A DNA stretch of 64,000 nt from Eubacteriales bacterium. Lineage in GTDB: Bacteria; Bacillota; Clostridia; Lachnospirales; Lachnospiraceae. Position 1 is the stretch's first letter; each line of letters begins with the position of its first letter. Positions 44,694 to 53,712 of the stretch are shown in pieces. A model generated the notes under the pieces. That model did not search any database, was not told the DNA's origin, and worked only from the letters and a program-made list of their open reading frames with translations. The DNA lies in NCBI GenBank assembly GCA_030524785.1, contig JAUNFZ010000004.1, forward strand, positions 1 through 64,000, read 5' to 3'. Both the position numbers and the translations under genes were made by a program.

Positions 44694-46469
44694 TTACAAC
44701 TTCTGAATATCAAAAAGATCAATCAATTTACCGCTTTTCTGATCTCTGGCAAAACGGCGCAGAAAAGACCAGCTCAGCCACGGCGCATGGGCGCTTGTCG
44801 CATGAGGCCAGTTCTCAATGGTGATAACCCTCAGATGGACTTTTCCATCCACATTTTTTATATCTGCCACATAACACTCGTCACCCTCAAAATATATGAC
44901 CTCAGAGCGATCATTGGGAACACCTACTTTTCTGGTGGCATAATCACAGCTTTCAGCTGCTGCCAGAATCTCCTCTGCACTTCTCATCGGACAGCGGGAG
45001 GCCCGAAGCCTGTTTTGCCAAAAAACTACTTTCTGCTCATCCGTCATCCTTCTGGCCCGGCTGTTTGCCGTAAATTTGCAGGAATATTGATTCTCCCATT
45101 CACCATCAATATTGATCACAGGCATATCCACATGACTCATCAATTCAATGGCTGCCTCCGTCGTCTGCACATTATCCGTCAAGTTTCCCAGCCCGTGAGG
45201 ATTTCCCAGCGTCGCTACTCCTGCCAACATCCCCGGATGACGGCGCATAAATTCCATAGTAAAATGACCGTTATGAGAATGTCCAGTCATATATACCCGG
45301 CTTCTGTCCAAGAAAGGATACATCTGCGTCGCTTCTTCAAGGAGTTCCGCATATATGTCATTGCTGTCGGCATCCTCCAGGGCAAAAAACATCAGCATCA
45401 TATCTCCTGCCGCTGCAATGTTCAAATATTCATACCACAGGCTGTAAGCCGAAAGTATCGAATGGGGATCTGCTTTTACAATCTCCTGCATGATCATCAT
45501 ACAGGGAATCCGGCAGTTCTCATCATCATAAGCGCTCAAAGGCGTTACTGTCAGCCATCCCCGATTATTTGTTTCGTGATATTCCCCGCGCAGGCCCTTT
45601 TCCTGCAAATGACGCTGTACTTCCTCCTCCTGTCCAGTCAGATAATCATATTCCAGCCGCATTGCGTCCGCCATACGCTTTCCCACTGCGCTGTGCACCA
45701 GCCGCTCATAAGAAAAGGGCAGGTTACCAATACGCCCCGGGGTAAAATTGGAAAATTCCAAGCTTTCACATGTAGCCCATTGCTTCGAAATATTGAGTAC
45801 AGGAATTTGCAGAGCACCAAATTTTTCTACCGCTGCAGCAGGATCTTCTAACATCTCCCCCTCAACGCCGCGATAGCAAAAATCCGGAACATCCCTAAGG
45901 CTCTGACCGCCTTTCGCCAGCGCAGACACATCCATATATAGATTTGTATAGTTGACGTTAAATCGCTGGGATATTTCCCGCACCATAATTGTAGTCAAAT
46001 CCACCTTTTGGGGATCGCTCGTGATCGTGAACAGCAGCATCATTTGCTCCTCTGCCGCCATTTTAAAATATTCCCGATATTCTTCAAATAAATCGGTTGT
46101 CCAAAAAGGATTGTGCGTATCAAGGCACCGCATCACATACAAAATTTTCGGTTCGTGCTCCTCCTGCCGTTTTACTTTCTCCGGGAGAAGTACAAACCAT
46201 GGATCAGCCGCCGCACCATAAGCATAATAAAGTCCTTTTTCTTCCAGTTTTTTCAGAACACCCGGAGAGATATACCTTCCCAGGGCGATTGCCTGTGCGT
46301 CGGCCCCCTCCTCATACTCCGGCTCCCATGTTTCGTGCTCCTTACACGCAAAGTCCACCGCTCCGCTTTGACACAGGAAGCGGGCCAGAGCCTGCATCGG
46401 GCTGATCTTGCAGTCCCATGCGCCCCGCTCCCAGAGTTTTATATTTTCGTATGTATAATAGCGATTCAT
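44694..46469 (-). CDS. tandem alpha/beta-hydrolase-like protein with one degenerate half
   Basis: 591 residues, no signal peptide. The second half has a nucleophile elbow YMTGHSHNGHF (Ser398) and a late His in WPHATSAHAPW, as in alpha/beta-hydrolase esterases. The first half repeats the same plan about 215 residues earlier: EYFKMAAEEQMMLLFTITSD matches YLNIAAAGDMMLMFFALED, and YMDVSALAKGG stands where YMTGHSHNG stands, without the G-x-S-x-x-G elbow. IPVLNIS and MPVINID also correspond. It overlaps the ChbG-like gene as ATGA. An esterase or amidase acting on a glycan-derived substrate is possible, but the substrate is unknown. Confidence 0.65.
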   Translation of the reverse strand: MNRYYTYENIKLWERGAWDCKISPMQALARFLCQSGAVDFACKEHETWEPEYEEGADAQAIALGRYISPGVLKKLEEKGLYYAYGAAADPWFVLLPEKVKRQEEHEPKILYVMRCLDTHNPFWTTDLFEEYREYFKMAAEEQMMLLFTITSDPQKVDLTTIMVREISQRFNVNYTNLYMDVSALAKGGQSLRDVPDFCYRGVEGEMLEDPAAAVEKFGALQIPVLNISKQWATCESLEFSNFTPGRIGNLPFSYERLVHSAVGKRMADAMRLEYDYLTGQEEEVQRHLQEKGLRGEYHETNNRGWLTVTPLSAYDDENCRIPCMMIMQEIVKADPHSILSAYSLWYEYLNIAAAGDMMLMFFALEDADSNDIYAELLEEATQMYPFLDRSRVYMTGHSHNGHFTMEFMRRHPGMLAGVATLGNPHGLGNLTDNVQTTEAAIELMSHVDMPVINIDGEWENQYSCKFTANSRARRMTDEQKVVFWQNRLRASRCPMRSAEEILAAAESCDYATRKVGVPNDRSEVIYFEGDECYVADIKNVDGKVHLRVITIENWPHATSAHAPWLSWSFLRRFARDQKSGKLIDLFDIQKL

Positions 46470-47344
46470 GCGATTTCCTCTCTCATATAAAGTTTACTTC
46501 CGATTTCCTTCAGGTGCTCTTGAAAATAATCTGATCCGCGAACTGCATCCATATAATTTATCAACTCCACGCGATTTTCTTTAATCCATTTCTGCAGTTT
46601 TGGAGACGTCAGAGCCAGCGCGTCTACCAGCATGCAGCCGTCAAAATAAGTGCGGTCATACTTATACCAGAACATAAAGTCCTCGTACATATAAGTGTCA
46701 ATATACCCCGGATGAAACACACACATAGCAATATCTTCCTGAAGCAATCCATCCGGATCACGCAGCAAATATCCCAGCGGATCATATTCATTATTTCTGA
46801 TTCTGCTGTCCTCGCTGTAACGAGGTCCCGTATGAATAGGGCACCAATTGCCATGGGCCATTTTCATCTTTCGACACTCCCGGTTCGGCAAAATCTCATA
46901 ATCTTTACAAATTCTGTCTGCCGCCTTCGCCAACGGGCCCTCTGATATTCCCACATAACTGCTGATATCCGGCGTTTTCCCCAGATACTTTATGTATTTT
47001 TCCATCTGCGCCTGCATCTCCAGATAGGCCTCATCCTCATCCACATCCAGCATCGCCGAATGTTCCGGGCAGTCCCACATATCCCGGCGAAATTTGAATT
47101 TTCCTTCTTCGTCCAGGAGAGACGGTATCTTCGCCGGATCTGCACTGGGCCTTCCCCACCAATGCACATGCCAGGCCGTTGAAATCCATGGATATTGCCG
47201 TATGGTCTGCATGGCGTCAATCGCGCCGGGCGTATCCGGCATAATCTCCACATGAGTCACTACATTACACTCCAGAGCATCCTTCAATCCATAATTAAAT
47301 ACATTCGTATAGCCAAAATCATCACAGCGTACGATCAATTTCAT
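46466..47344 (-). CDS. ChbG/YdjC family carbohydrate deacetylase
   Basis: 292 residues. The metal-binding Asp pair is in IVRCDDFGYT at the N-terminus, a His in AWHVHWWGRPS and another in CVFHPGYID, the layout of ChbG/YdjC deacetylases, which remove acetyl groups from N-acetylated oligosaccharides such as diacetylchitobiose. It is longer than typical (about 250) with inserted segments. It is the first gene of a two-gene operon with the tandem hydrolase. Confidence 0.8.
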   Translation of the reverse strand: MKLIVRCDDFGYTNVFNYGLKDALECNVVTHVEIMPDTPGAIDAMQTIRQYPWISTAWHVHWWGRPSADPAKIPSLLDEEGKFKFRRDMWDCPEHSAMLDVDEDEAYLEMQAQMEKYIKYLGKTPDISSYVGISEGPLAKAADRICKDYEILPNRECRKMKMAHGNWCPIHTGPRYSEDSRIRNNEYDPLGYLLRDPDGLLQEDIAMCVFHPGYIDTYMYEDFMFWYKYDRTYFDGCMLVDALALTSPKLQKWIKENRVELINYMDAVRGSDYFQEHLKEIGSKLYMREEIA

Positions 47345-47385
47345 TGCAATTCCTCCTTTTCACGTTAAATATGTATGTTATTTTT

Positions 47386-47415
47386 ATCATAACGAAAAAA
47401 GCAAGGCATATGCAA
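47386..47415 (-). promoter_or_regulatory. candidate promoter of the deacetylase-hydrolase operon
   Basis: On the minus strand TTGCAT (47410-47415) is followed after 18 bp by TATGAT (47386-47391), about 40 nt before the start codon, which also has a GGAGG site. Confidence 0.5.
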
Positions 47416-47458
47416 TTCTCTTTTTTAAAACACAAAATCCGGAAAGTGAATAAATGCT

Positions 47459-47830
47459 TTACCCCTTCGATCCTATTTTTGCTCCGCCTCCCATCAAATT
47501 GCCGTTCTTATCATAAATGCGGCCGCTGGCATCCACATGTCCTCCCACCGGAACCTCCCAGCCTCCGTCCTTTTTGTTAAACGTATTTCCTTCCGGATCC
47601 ACAACGTTGCCGTTTTGATCTGTATGGGAGCCCTTGGGCGGCGTCCAGCTCTGCACTCTTTCTCCCGCAGTCCCGGAGTCTGCGCTTTCCTTAGAGGAAT
47701 TTGCAGCTTCCTCTGTCCGCGTTTCCGGCTGTGCGCCCGCCTGCGCCTTCTGGGAAGTCTGTTCGCCGCAACCTGCAAGCCCTGTCAGGCACAAAAGCCC
47801 GCACATACATAAGATGATTCTTTTTCTCAT
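47459..47830 (-). CDS. small lipoprotein
   Basis: 123 residues. The signal sequence ends in the lipobox LAGC (Cys near 21), so the protein should be lipid-anchored outside the membrane. The rest is polar; two short related segments, DQNGNVVDPEGNTFN and DASGRIYDKNGNLMG, look like repeats. It follows the anti-sigma gene by 23 nt and is probably part of the sigma-factor operon. Confidence 0.7.
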   Translation of the reverse strand: MRKRIILCMCGLLCLTGLAGCGEQTSQKAQAGAQPETRTEEAANSSKESADSGTAGERVQSWTPPKGSHTDQNGNVVDPEGNTFNKKDGGWEVPVGGHVDASGRIYDKNGNLMGGGAKIGSKG

Positions 47831-47853
47831 TTTTATCGCTCCTTTCCGCTTTG

Positions 47854-48498
47854 TCAGCCAAGTCCTTCTTCCCTGCTTCCTGAAAAATAAGCTTCTTTTT
47901 CCTCGTCAGAGGCCTCCCAGATTACATGCTCCGTCCCGTCGGCGTCGGCATAAATTCTCTTGATCTCGTCTTTTTTTAAAATAAGGTGAATATGATCAAA
48001 GGGATGAAAGAGGCACTCCACATACCGTTCCCAGAGGCTCTGTTCGAAAGAAATCCTGTTTATTCCCGTCTCCCGGTCCACCTGCGTCATCCAGTGATAA
48101 TTTCCTCTGATTCCCGTACTGTAATAAACGCTTTCCGCATCCTCCTGGTCAATTGTAATTCCGGCGTCCTCATACGCAATGTCCAGCACGCAGCTGTTCA
48201 TAAATATTGTGCCTCCCAGCAGAAATACAAGAACAACAAGCGCAGACGTCAATGCGGTGTGGAGTCTCTTTCTTCTGAGAAATCTTTTAAAGTTCTTCAG
48301 ATCCTGCGTTTCTTTGCCGCCCTCATCCTCAAAGACAGCTGGTGCCTGAAACTCCCTTTGTATCTCGCTGCAGAGCCTGCGGCAGCTTTCACATTTTTTC
48401 AGATGCTCCTCCACAAGTTCCCTTGTATCGCTGCTTGCCGTACCATCTATGTAGATCGGCAGAATATCGTGGACTACATTACAGCTAATCGTTTCCAT
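47854..48498 (-). CDS. zinc-finger anti-sigma factor
   Basis: 214 residues. The N-terminus has the anti-sigma zinc-finger pattern (CNVVHDILPIYIDG with EEHLKKCESCRRL, i.e. H-x3-C-x2-C), then one membrane helix (TALTSALVVLVFLLGGTIF) and an outer domain of about 110 residues. It should hold the sigma factor inactive until an outside signal arrives. Its start overlaps the sigma gene by 14 nt. The outer domain is not recognised. Confidence 0.8.
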   Translation of the reverse strand: METISCNVVHDILPIYIDGTASSDTRELVEEHLKKCESCRRLCSEIQREFQAPAVFEDEGGKETQDLKNFKRFLRRKRLHTALTSALVVLVFLLGGTIFMNSCVLDIAYEDAGITIDQEDAESVYYSTGIRGNYHWMTQVDRETGINRISFEQSLWERYVECLFHPFDHIHLILKKDEIKRIYADADGTEHVIWEASDEEKEAYFSGSREEGLG

Positions 48499-49012
48499 GC
48501 GGCGCCTCCTCTCTGCTCATCTGTTTTCGTATCATCTGTCTAGCGCGATGGCAGGTTACTCTCGCCCACCCCGCGCTTTTCCCATAACAGCCGCCAATCT
48601 GTTCAAAGGAAAGTTCTCCGTATATCCTCAGCCGAAACACCTCTCTGTAAGGCTCCGGCAAAAGTTCTGCATTATACTTGGCTCTGCTGAGCGTCTCGCT
48701 CCTGACAATCTGTTCCAGTACCGGCGGCGCCGGATCCTGCATGGTATCCAGAAATTCCTCTCCCATATAGATCCGGTTTCTTCTGCAGTGACGGTACCAG
48801 AGGTTTCTGGCAATCACAAACAGCCATGCCCGCACGTCCTTTTTCCAGTCAAACTGCCCGATATGCTTCATAGCTCTCAAAAAGGTTTCCTGTGCGATTT
48901 CCTCAGACACGCTCTCATCCCCCGAAAGTGCACGGATATAAAGAAACACATCATGGAAATATTTCCGGTATATATCTTCTATTTCCGTTTTCTGTTCCTT
49001 CATCTTCGCCAT
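48485..49012 (-). CDS. ECF-type RNA polymerase sigma factor
   Basis: 175 residues with sigma region 2 (IYRKYFHDVFLYIRALSGDE, then QETFLRAMKHIGQF) and region 4 (LPEPYREVFRLRIYGELSFE, then a helix-turn-helix GKSAGWARVTCHRARQMI). It directs RNA polymerase to a small regulon; the partner anti-sigma gene overlaps its end. TGTAAC (rev. comp. at 49088-49093) upstream resembles an ECF -35 box and would fit autoregulation, but I cannot fix the -10 box. Confidence 0.88.
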   Translation of the reverse strand: MAKMKEQKTEIEDIYRKYFHDVFLYIRALSGDESVSEEIAQETFLRAMKHIGQFDWKKDVRAWLFVIARNLWYRHCRRNRIYMGEEFLDTMQDPAPPVLEQIVRSETLSRAKYNAELLPEPYREVFRLRIYGELSFEQIGGCYGKSAGWARVTCHRARQMIRKQMSREEAPHGND

Positions 49013-49186
49013 ACGCCCTGTCTCCGGTCTCTTTCAAATTTGCTCAGGAATGTCTTTCTATATAATTAAGTCACAGGTATGGGAAACGTTACAATTTTTT
49101 GAATAAAGTGTGCGCTTGTCGCACGCTTTCGCGCCCGAGCGATGCTGTTTACAGCTAACTTCTTCTTCGCGAGGTGCGCATCCTTT

Positions 49187-49250
49187 GTATCATGGAAACG
49201 CAGTTTCCTATGATACAATATCAGCCAGCCCGAAATCTCGAAGCTGGCTG
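49187..49250 (-). repeat. pair of adjacent hairpins
   Basis: CAGCCAGC/GCTGGCTG (49222-49229 with 49243-49250) and, next to it, GTATCATGGAAAC with GTTTCCTATGATAC (49187-49199 with 49203-49216, one bulged base) form two consecutive stems downstream of the Schlafen-AlbA gene. The first may terminate that transcript. The surrounding 49066-49254 block has a 62-codon open frame with no ribosome binding site; I regard the block as a structured or repetitive element rather than a gene. Confidence 0.55.
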
Positions 49251-49256
49251 TCACAA

Positions 49257-50726
49257 TTATTTAACGATCCATTTTCCTTTGCGCGGTGAGCCCACGTGTT
49301 TTATTCTTCCCTGTTCCTGCATTTTCCTCATATAATATTTCACCGTATTTACATTTCTGCTCAATCGCTCTGCAATCTGTTTTTGGGAAAGCCCAGGTTC
49401 CCGCTGAATCAAAATAGTAATATCCTGTTCCACTTTTATATCCCCGGAATACGTAATTTCATCAAAATAGCGGGTGGTTGACTGGGTGGCTGATTGGGTG
49501 GCCGATTGGGTGGTCGTTGAAACATCATCCTGACTCCCAATGTACAAATAATTGTCATTCAATGGCACGACAATTCTAAAAATATCATTTTCAATAAACT
49601 CGGGCTCTCCTCCTGAATAATACTTACAGTATTTGAATAAATTTCTTACACCAGATCCCAATTGATCTGCATATCCTATATTTCTAAAGAAAGATGCAAT
49701 AATTGGATTTTTGGGATTGGGTTCCATATTCTCTGGTGTAATAATGCTGTTCTGTGCAGAACGATTCGCATTTTCCACATACATTCGATCATTTTCAATT
49801 ACGAATTTTGCCTGATAAGAACTTGTATATTCGCGGTGAATTAGCGTATTGGCAATCATTTCACGTACGATAATGCTGCGAAGGCTCTTTCTCTGATCTC
49901 CTTCCAGAAAAAACTTATCCGGCAAATGCTTGCGTCCGAACTCCATCAACCGCTCATAGCTTTCGACCAAATTCGTCTGAATAATCTCGCGATCATCATA
50001 GCGATCAATGTCAACCCGTCTCAGCAAAGCATCTGTTAAGTAAGCCGGAGCTATATCCAATATCACCTCATCCCGCCCCAAAAGCATGATTGCGGCAAGA
50101 TTATAGCCCTGTGCTCCGGTAATTCTATCTGTTCCATAAAGCCTGGCACTTTTCAGCAGTTCCTCATCCGACATGCTGCTCCACGGATGTTCAGCTCCAC
50201 TATTATTATTTGCCGCCATTATCCGAAACTTTGGCAGCAAATCCAGCCTCAAGTCCTCCATCTTTACATAAGGATAAATCTTTCTTTCTGTAAAAATGTC
50301 CTGTTTGCGAATATACATCTGAGCGATCTGCGCTGTAGCTGTTACCTTCACATCAGAATCATCTACCCGATCATAAATAACCTTTCTGAAACTATGAACC
50401 TCTGCACTGGGTGGAATATGAATATGAATAATTGTTTTATCCTCATATTTTATAATCTTCGGACTTAAGTAGACCGTCGGAGAAAATAGCGCCGGATTAC
50501 TGACACAGCTAATAAAATTCTTTACCAGATCCGGTGCTATCGCTTCCGGCACCCCAGAAACAGTACCATCGTCTAAAACTCCCAGAAAAAGCTCTCCTCC
50601 AAATCGATTCAAAAAAGAGCAAACTGTTTCGTAAGCATCGCTTTCAATCCCATTGCCGCAGCGTTTAAACTCAACCGCAATGGTTTCTCCAATCTCGAAA
50701 ATTGTTTTCAATGCTTTGCTGTCCAC
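49257..50726 (-). CDS. Schlafen AlbA-type putative DNA-binding regulator
   Basis: 489 residues. The N-terminal AlbA_2 domain has ETIAVEFKR and a conserved FLNRFGGELFLGVLDDGTVS; a GHKL-type ATP-binding domain follows (IVREMIANTLIHREY, then IGYADQLGSGVRNLF), and the tail is a winged helix (GLSQKQIAERLSRNVNTVKY). A Thr/Gln/Ser linker of 12-bp repeats separates the last two. Such proteins are often annotated as RecG-like helicases, but no helicase motif is present. GTG 50726 is chosen because GGAGG lies 10 nt upstream; the frame opens at 50759. It follows the Spo0E-like gene closely. Confidence 0.75.
   Translation of the reverse strand: MDSKALKTIFEIGETIAVEFKRCGNGIESDAYETVCSFLNRFGGELFLGVLDDGTVSGVPEAIAPDLVKNFISCVSNPALFSPTVYLSPKIIKYEDKTIIHIHIPPSAEVHSFRKVIYDRVDDSDVKVTATAQIAQMYIRKQDIFTERKIYPYVKMEDLRLDLLPKFRIMAANNNSGAEHPWSSMSDEELLKSARLYGTDRITGAQGYNLAAIMLLGRDEVILDIAPAYLTDALLRRVDIDRYDDREIIQTNLVESYERLMEFGRKHLPDKFFLEGDQRKSLRSIIVREMIANTLIHREYTSSYQAKFVIENDRMYVENANRSAQNSIITPENMEPNPKNPIIASFFRNIGYADQLGSGVRNLFKYCKYYSGGEPEFIENDIFRIVVPLNDNYLYIGSQDDVSTTTQSATQSATQSTTRYFDEITYSGDIKVEQDITILIQREPGLSQKQIAERLSRNVNTVKYYMRKMQEQGRIKHVGSPRKGKWIVK
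49472..49519 (-). repeat. 12-bp tandem repeat in the regulator linker
   Basis: Four 12-bp units based on GGGTGG-ctgatt (plus strand) encode TTQSATQSATQSTT between the ATP-binding and winged-helix domains. Confidence 0.8.
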
Positions 50727-50755
50727 AGAATAGCATCCTCCATTTCTACACCCCA

Positions 50756-50905
50756 TCAATTTGTTGCTTCAATATAATCCTCAATCAATCTGTCCAGCTT
50801 TCTGCTCTGCCCGAGAACTTCTTCCATCGTCATGGTCTCCAGCATTTCATCCAGCATCTTTCGTTCTCTTTCAATTTCCGCTCTCAGTTTTTCTACTTTA
50901 CTCAT
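50756..50905 (-). CDS. Spo0E-like aspartyl-phosphate phosphatase
   Basis: A 49-residue protein too short for most gene finders. It is a helical hairpin: VEKLRAEIERERKMLDEML, then QSRKLDRLIEDYIEA, which holds the Spo0E signature S-x2-L-D-x-L-I-x2-Y. Spo0E-family proteins dephosphorylate Spo0A-P and delay sporulation. ATG 50905 overlaps the end of lgt by 8 nt and has AAAGGA before it, so it is translated from the lgt transcript. The next gene starts about 30 nt after its stop codon. Confidence 0.8.
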   Translation of the reverse strand: MSKVEKLRAEIERERKMLDEMLETMTMEEVLGQSRKLDRLIEDYIEATN

Positions 50906-51767
50906 CTTTTTTGTCCTTTCTCAATCTTCTTTTGACTACAAGTATCATCAGGGCGGCCGCCGCCAGCAGTACCGACAATATCTGCGACACAGCAAGCCCC
51001 GTCCCCGGCAGCAGGAGCTGGTCTGTCCTTAGTCCCTCAATCCACGCCCTGCCGATTCCATATCCCGCAAGGTAGAGGAGGAAAATTTCTCCATGAAATT
51101 TTTTGCGTTTCATAAACCACAGAAGGAATAGAAGCAGCGCTGCGTTCCACAGACTTTCATACAGAAATGTGGGATGCACCTGGATAAACTCCACCTGGCC
51201 AACCGTCTGAATGTGCTCCATCATGGAGGCTGTGATTTCTCCGGAGCGAACTGCATTTTTCGGAAGCGCCATGGCAAACAGGCCGTTTGTGTATTCTCCA
51301 AAAGCCTCCCGGTTAAAAAAGTTTCCCCATCTGCCGATCGCCTGTCCAAGCACCAGTCCCGGGCAGATCGTATCGGCCAGCAGGCCGAATTTCTGTTTTT
51401 TTACCCTCCCGAATATCCATACTGTCAAAATCCCTGCCAGAACGCCGCCGTAGATTGCCAGGCCGCCTCCCCGGGTATTGAAGATTTCCAGAAGATTGTC
51501 CCGGTAGTCTTCCCAGGAAAACGCCACATAGTAGAGGCGGGCGCCTACTACCGCGCAGACGATTGTAATCAGGCTGACGTCCAGGTACATATCCTTGTCC
51601 TGCCCTGTTTTCCCTGCGATTCTCTGGATCAGCAGTACCCCGCAGGCCATCGCAAAGGCAATGGTTATTCCATAGTATGCAATCTCAAATCCAAATACGC
51701 TGATCGTTTTTCCCACGTGGGAAAGCGTGATTCCCAGATTGGGAAAAAGAATACTCGATTCACTCAT
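50898..51767 (-). CDS. lgt: prolipoprotein diacylglyceryl transferase
   Basis: 289 residues with about seven membrane segments. The family signature GRWGNFFNREAFG, the preceding GGLAIYGGVLAG with its essential Tyr, and HPTFLYES near the end are all present. It attaches diacylglycerol to the lipobox Cys of lipoproteins such as the one at 47459-47830. It lies 39 nt after ychF. Confidence 0.93.
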   Translation of the reverse strand: MSESSILFPNLGITLSHVGKTISVFGFEIAYYGITIAFAMACGVLLIQRIAGKTGQDKDMYLDVSLITIVCAVVGARLYYVAFSWEDYRDNLLEIFNTRGGGLAIYGGVLAGILTVWIFGRVKKQKFGLLADTICPGLVLGQAIGRWGNFFNREAFGEYTNGLFAMALPKNAVRSGEITASMMEHIQTVGQVEFIQVHPTFLYESLWNAALLLFLLWFMKRKKFHGEIFLLYLAGYGIGRAWIEGLRTDQLLLPGTGLAVSQILSVLLAAAALMILVVKRRLRKDKKDE

Positions 51768-51806
51768 ATCCTGTCTCCATTTTCCGTCCGGCCACGGCTG
51801 TGTCTG

Positions 51807-52904
51807 TCAGACATTAAAGCGGAATAAAATCACATCTCCGTCCCGCACAACGTAATCCTTTCCTTCCAGTCCCACCAGGCCCTTTTCTTTTGCCGCAGCC
51901 AGGCTGCCGCAGTTTAGAAGGTCCTGATAATTTACGACCTCTGCCCGGATAAAGCCCCGCTCGAAATCCGAATGTATTTTTCCTGCCGCCTGGGGCGCTT
52001 TTGTTCCGATTTTGATCGTCCATGCCCTTGTCTCCGGTTCTCCTGCCGTCAGATAACTGATCAGTCCCAGCAGACGGTAGCTTGCCTGTATCAGTTTTTC
52101 AAGGCCCGACTGGGATAATCCCAGATCCTCCAGAAACATTTTTTTCTCGTCTTCTTCCAGCTCCGCAATCTCCTGCTCGATCTGAGCGCAGATCACAAAC
52201 ACTTCGCTGCCCTGTTCCGCCGCAAGTTTTCTCACCGCCTGCACGTGTTCGTTGGAGGCTCCGTCGTCGGCCAGATCATCCTCCGCCACGTTTGCCGCAA
52301 AGATCACCGGTTTGCCGGTCAGCAGGTTATAGCCCGAAAGCCACGCCGCTTCTTCCTCATCCTCTGTATGAAAGCTGATTGCCAGCCTGCCTTCCTCCAA
52401 ATGTTCTTTCAGACGCTTTAAAAGCTCCAGCTCCTTTGCCTGGGCTTTGTCATTTTTGGCGCCCTTGGAGGTTTTGGCAATCCTTCTCTCCAAAATCTCA
52501 ATATCAGAAAAAATCAGTTCCAGATCGATTGTTTCAATATCCCGCACAGGATCTACGCTTCCATCCACATGGATCACATTGGAATCCTCAAAGCAGCGGA
52601 CCACATGGACAATCGCGTCCACCTCACGAATGTTTGCCAGAAACTGGTTTCCAAGTCCCTCTCCATGGGAAGCCCCCTTTACCAGTCCCGCAATATCTAC
52701 AAATTCTATCACCGCCGGTGTCACCTTTACTGAATGATACATATCAGCAAGCTTATTCAGGCGCTCATCCGGCACCGCCACAACGCCTACATTCGGGTCG
52801 ATGGTGCAAAAAGGGTAATTTGCCGATTCTGCCCCCGCCTTCGTCAGTGAATTAAACAATGTACTCTTTCCCACATTGGGCAGTCCCACAATTCCAAGTT
52901 TCAT
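51807..52904 (-). CDS. ychF: redox-regulated ATPase YchF (Obg family)
   Basis: 365 residues. The P loop [15 protein letters not shown] is followed by the Obg-type switch [20 protein letters not shown], the adenine-specific [10 protein letters not shown] (in place of the GTPase NKxD), and the C-terminal TGS domain ending in [13 protein letters not shown]. It associates with ribosomes and translation factors. ATG 52904 has GGGAGGATAGAA in front; the frame extends eleven codons further. Confidence 0.94.
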   Translation of the reverse strand: MKLGIVGLPNVGKSTLFNSLTKAGAESANYPFCTIDPNVGVVAVPDERLNKLADMYHSVKVTPAVIEFVDIAGLVKGASHGEGLGNQFLANIREVDAIVHVVRCFEDSNVIHVDGSVDPVRDIETIDLELIFSDIEILERRIAKTSKGAKNDKAQAKELELLKRLKEHLEEGRLAISFHTEDEEEAAWLSGYNLLTGKPVIFAANVAEDDLADDGASNEHVQAVRKLAAEQGSEVFVICAQIEQEIAELEEDEKKMFLEDLGLSQSGLEKLIQASYRLLGLISYLTAGEPETRAWTIKIGTKAPQAAGKIHSDFERGFIRAEVVNYQDLLNCGSLAAAKEKGLVGLEGKDYVVRDGDVILFRFNV

Positions 52905-53046
52905 TTCTATCCTCCCGGTATATTCCACAAAATTCACAATGATCTTCTAGTATTGAACAGTTTAGCACAAAATACGACACCAGCGCAAGCATTTCCGACC
53001 GTGCCAAATCGACAGGAAACGACAGACAGGCCAATGTTCCTTCCTT

Positions 53047-53712
53047 TTACGCCGCCGGACTGCCGGCCCGGTCCCTGGATTCAATCACAATCAGCCGTCC
53101 TTTATCAAAGAAAATACTGGCTTCCTCCTCTATGATTTCGTTGCTTATGCCAATGGCGTCGTCACAGGTCATAGTATATCCGCAAAGCGGATAAAAAAAT
53201 CCTTTCAGAGTCAGATTCTGCACCGGCTCCGCATAGGCCAGCAGGGAAACGTATTTTCCAAACTGCTCGTCCTTTTTTAGCGTCAGCGGCCTGTCCGCCA
53301 GATACATATTATTGCAGGGATCCACAATCCGGCAGGGCACCCCCTGACGAAGGGCCAGAGACAGATTCTTAAGGTTCCCCAGCATATGGTCTATCCGGCC
53401 GCCGGTAGCTCCCAAAATAACGATTTCGCTGCTCTTTGCTTCCAGCGCCGTCAGCATGGCAATCTCCGTATCCGTAGAATCCTTCTGGGGACGGTACGCC
53501 CGTATCTGCGCATCCTGCCGGCGGAAATACTGAAGCGCCTCCGAATCGCAGGAATCAAAATCTCCCACAATGCGGTCGGGCTGTATGCCGGCCTGCCTGC
53601 AAAATTCCATGCCGCGATCCGCCGCAATCACAAACTCAAAGGATTCTTTTCTGATAAAATCAAGGGCAAAATCAAAGTCGATATTGCCCCCGCTGATAAT
53701 CAATGTCTTCAT
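53047..53712 (-). CDS. thiN: thiamine pyrophosphokinase
   Basis: 221 residues. The N-terminal catalytic domain has ADRGMEFCRQAGIQPDRIVG and FDSCD, with PQKDSTDTEIAM and GATGGRIDHMLGNL, the family motifs for ATP and metal binding; the C-terminal half is the thiamine-binding beta domain. It converts thiamine to thiamine diphosphate, the cofactor of transketolase. Its start overlaps the rpe stop as ATGA. Confidence 0.92.
   Translation of the reverse strand: MKTLIISGGNIDFDFALDFIRKESFEFVIAADRGMEFCRQAGIQPDRIVGDFDSCDSEALQYFRRQDAQIRAYRPQKDSTDTEIAMLTALEAKSSEIVILGATGGRIDHMLGNLKNLSLALRQGVPCRIVDPCNNMYLADRPLTLKKDEQFGKYVSLLAYAEPVQNLTLKGFFYPLCGYTMTCDDAIGISNEIIEEEASIFFDKGRLIVIESRDRAGSPAA

Noticed and set aside
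49069..49093. ECF autoregulatory promoter ahead of the sigma gene
   Set aside because: TGTAAC fits a -35 box, but the only -10-like site is 12 bp away; spacing does not support a firm call.
49066..49254. 62-codon minus-strand frame
   Set aside because: No ribosome binding site, and it is made of the hairpin element; treated as non-coding.
49257..50726. RecG-type helicase annotation
   Set aside because: No Walker A/B or other helicase motifs; domains are AlbA_2, GHKL-like and winged helix.
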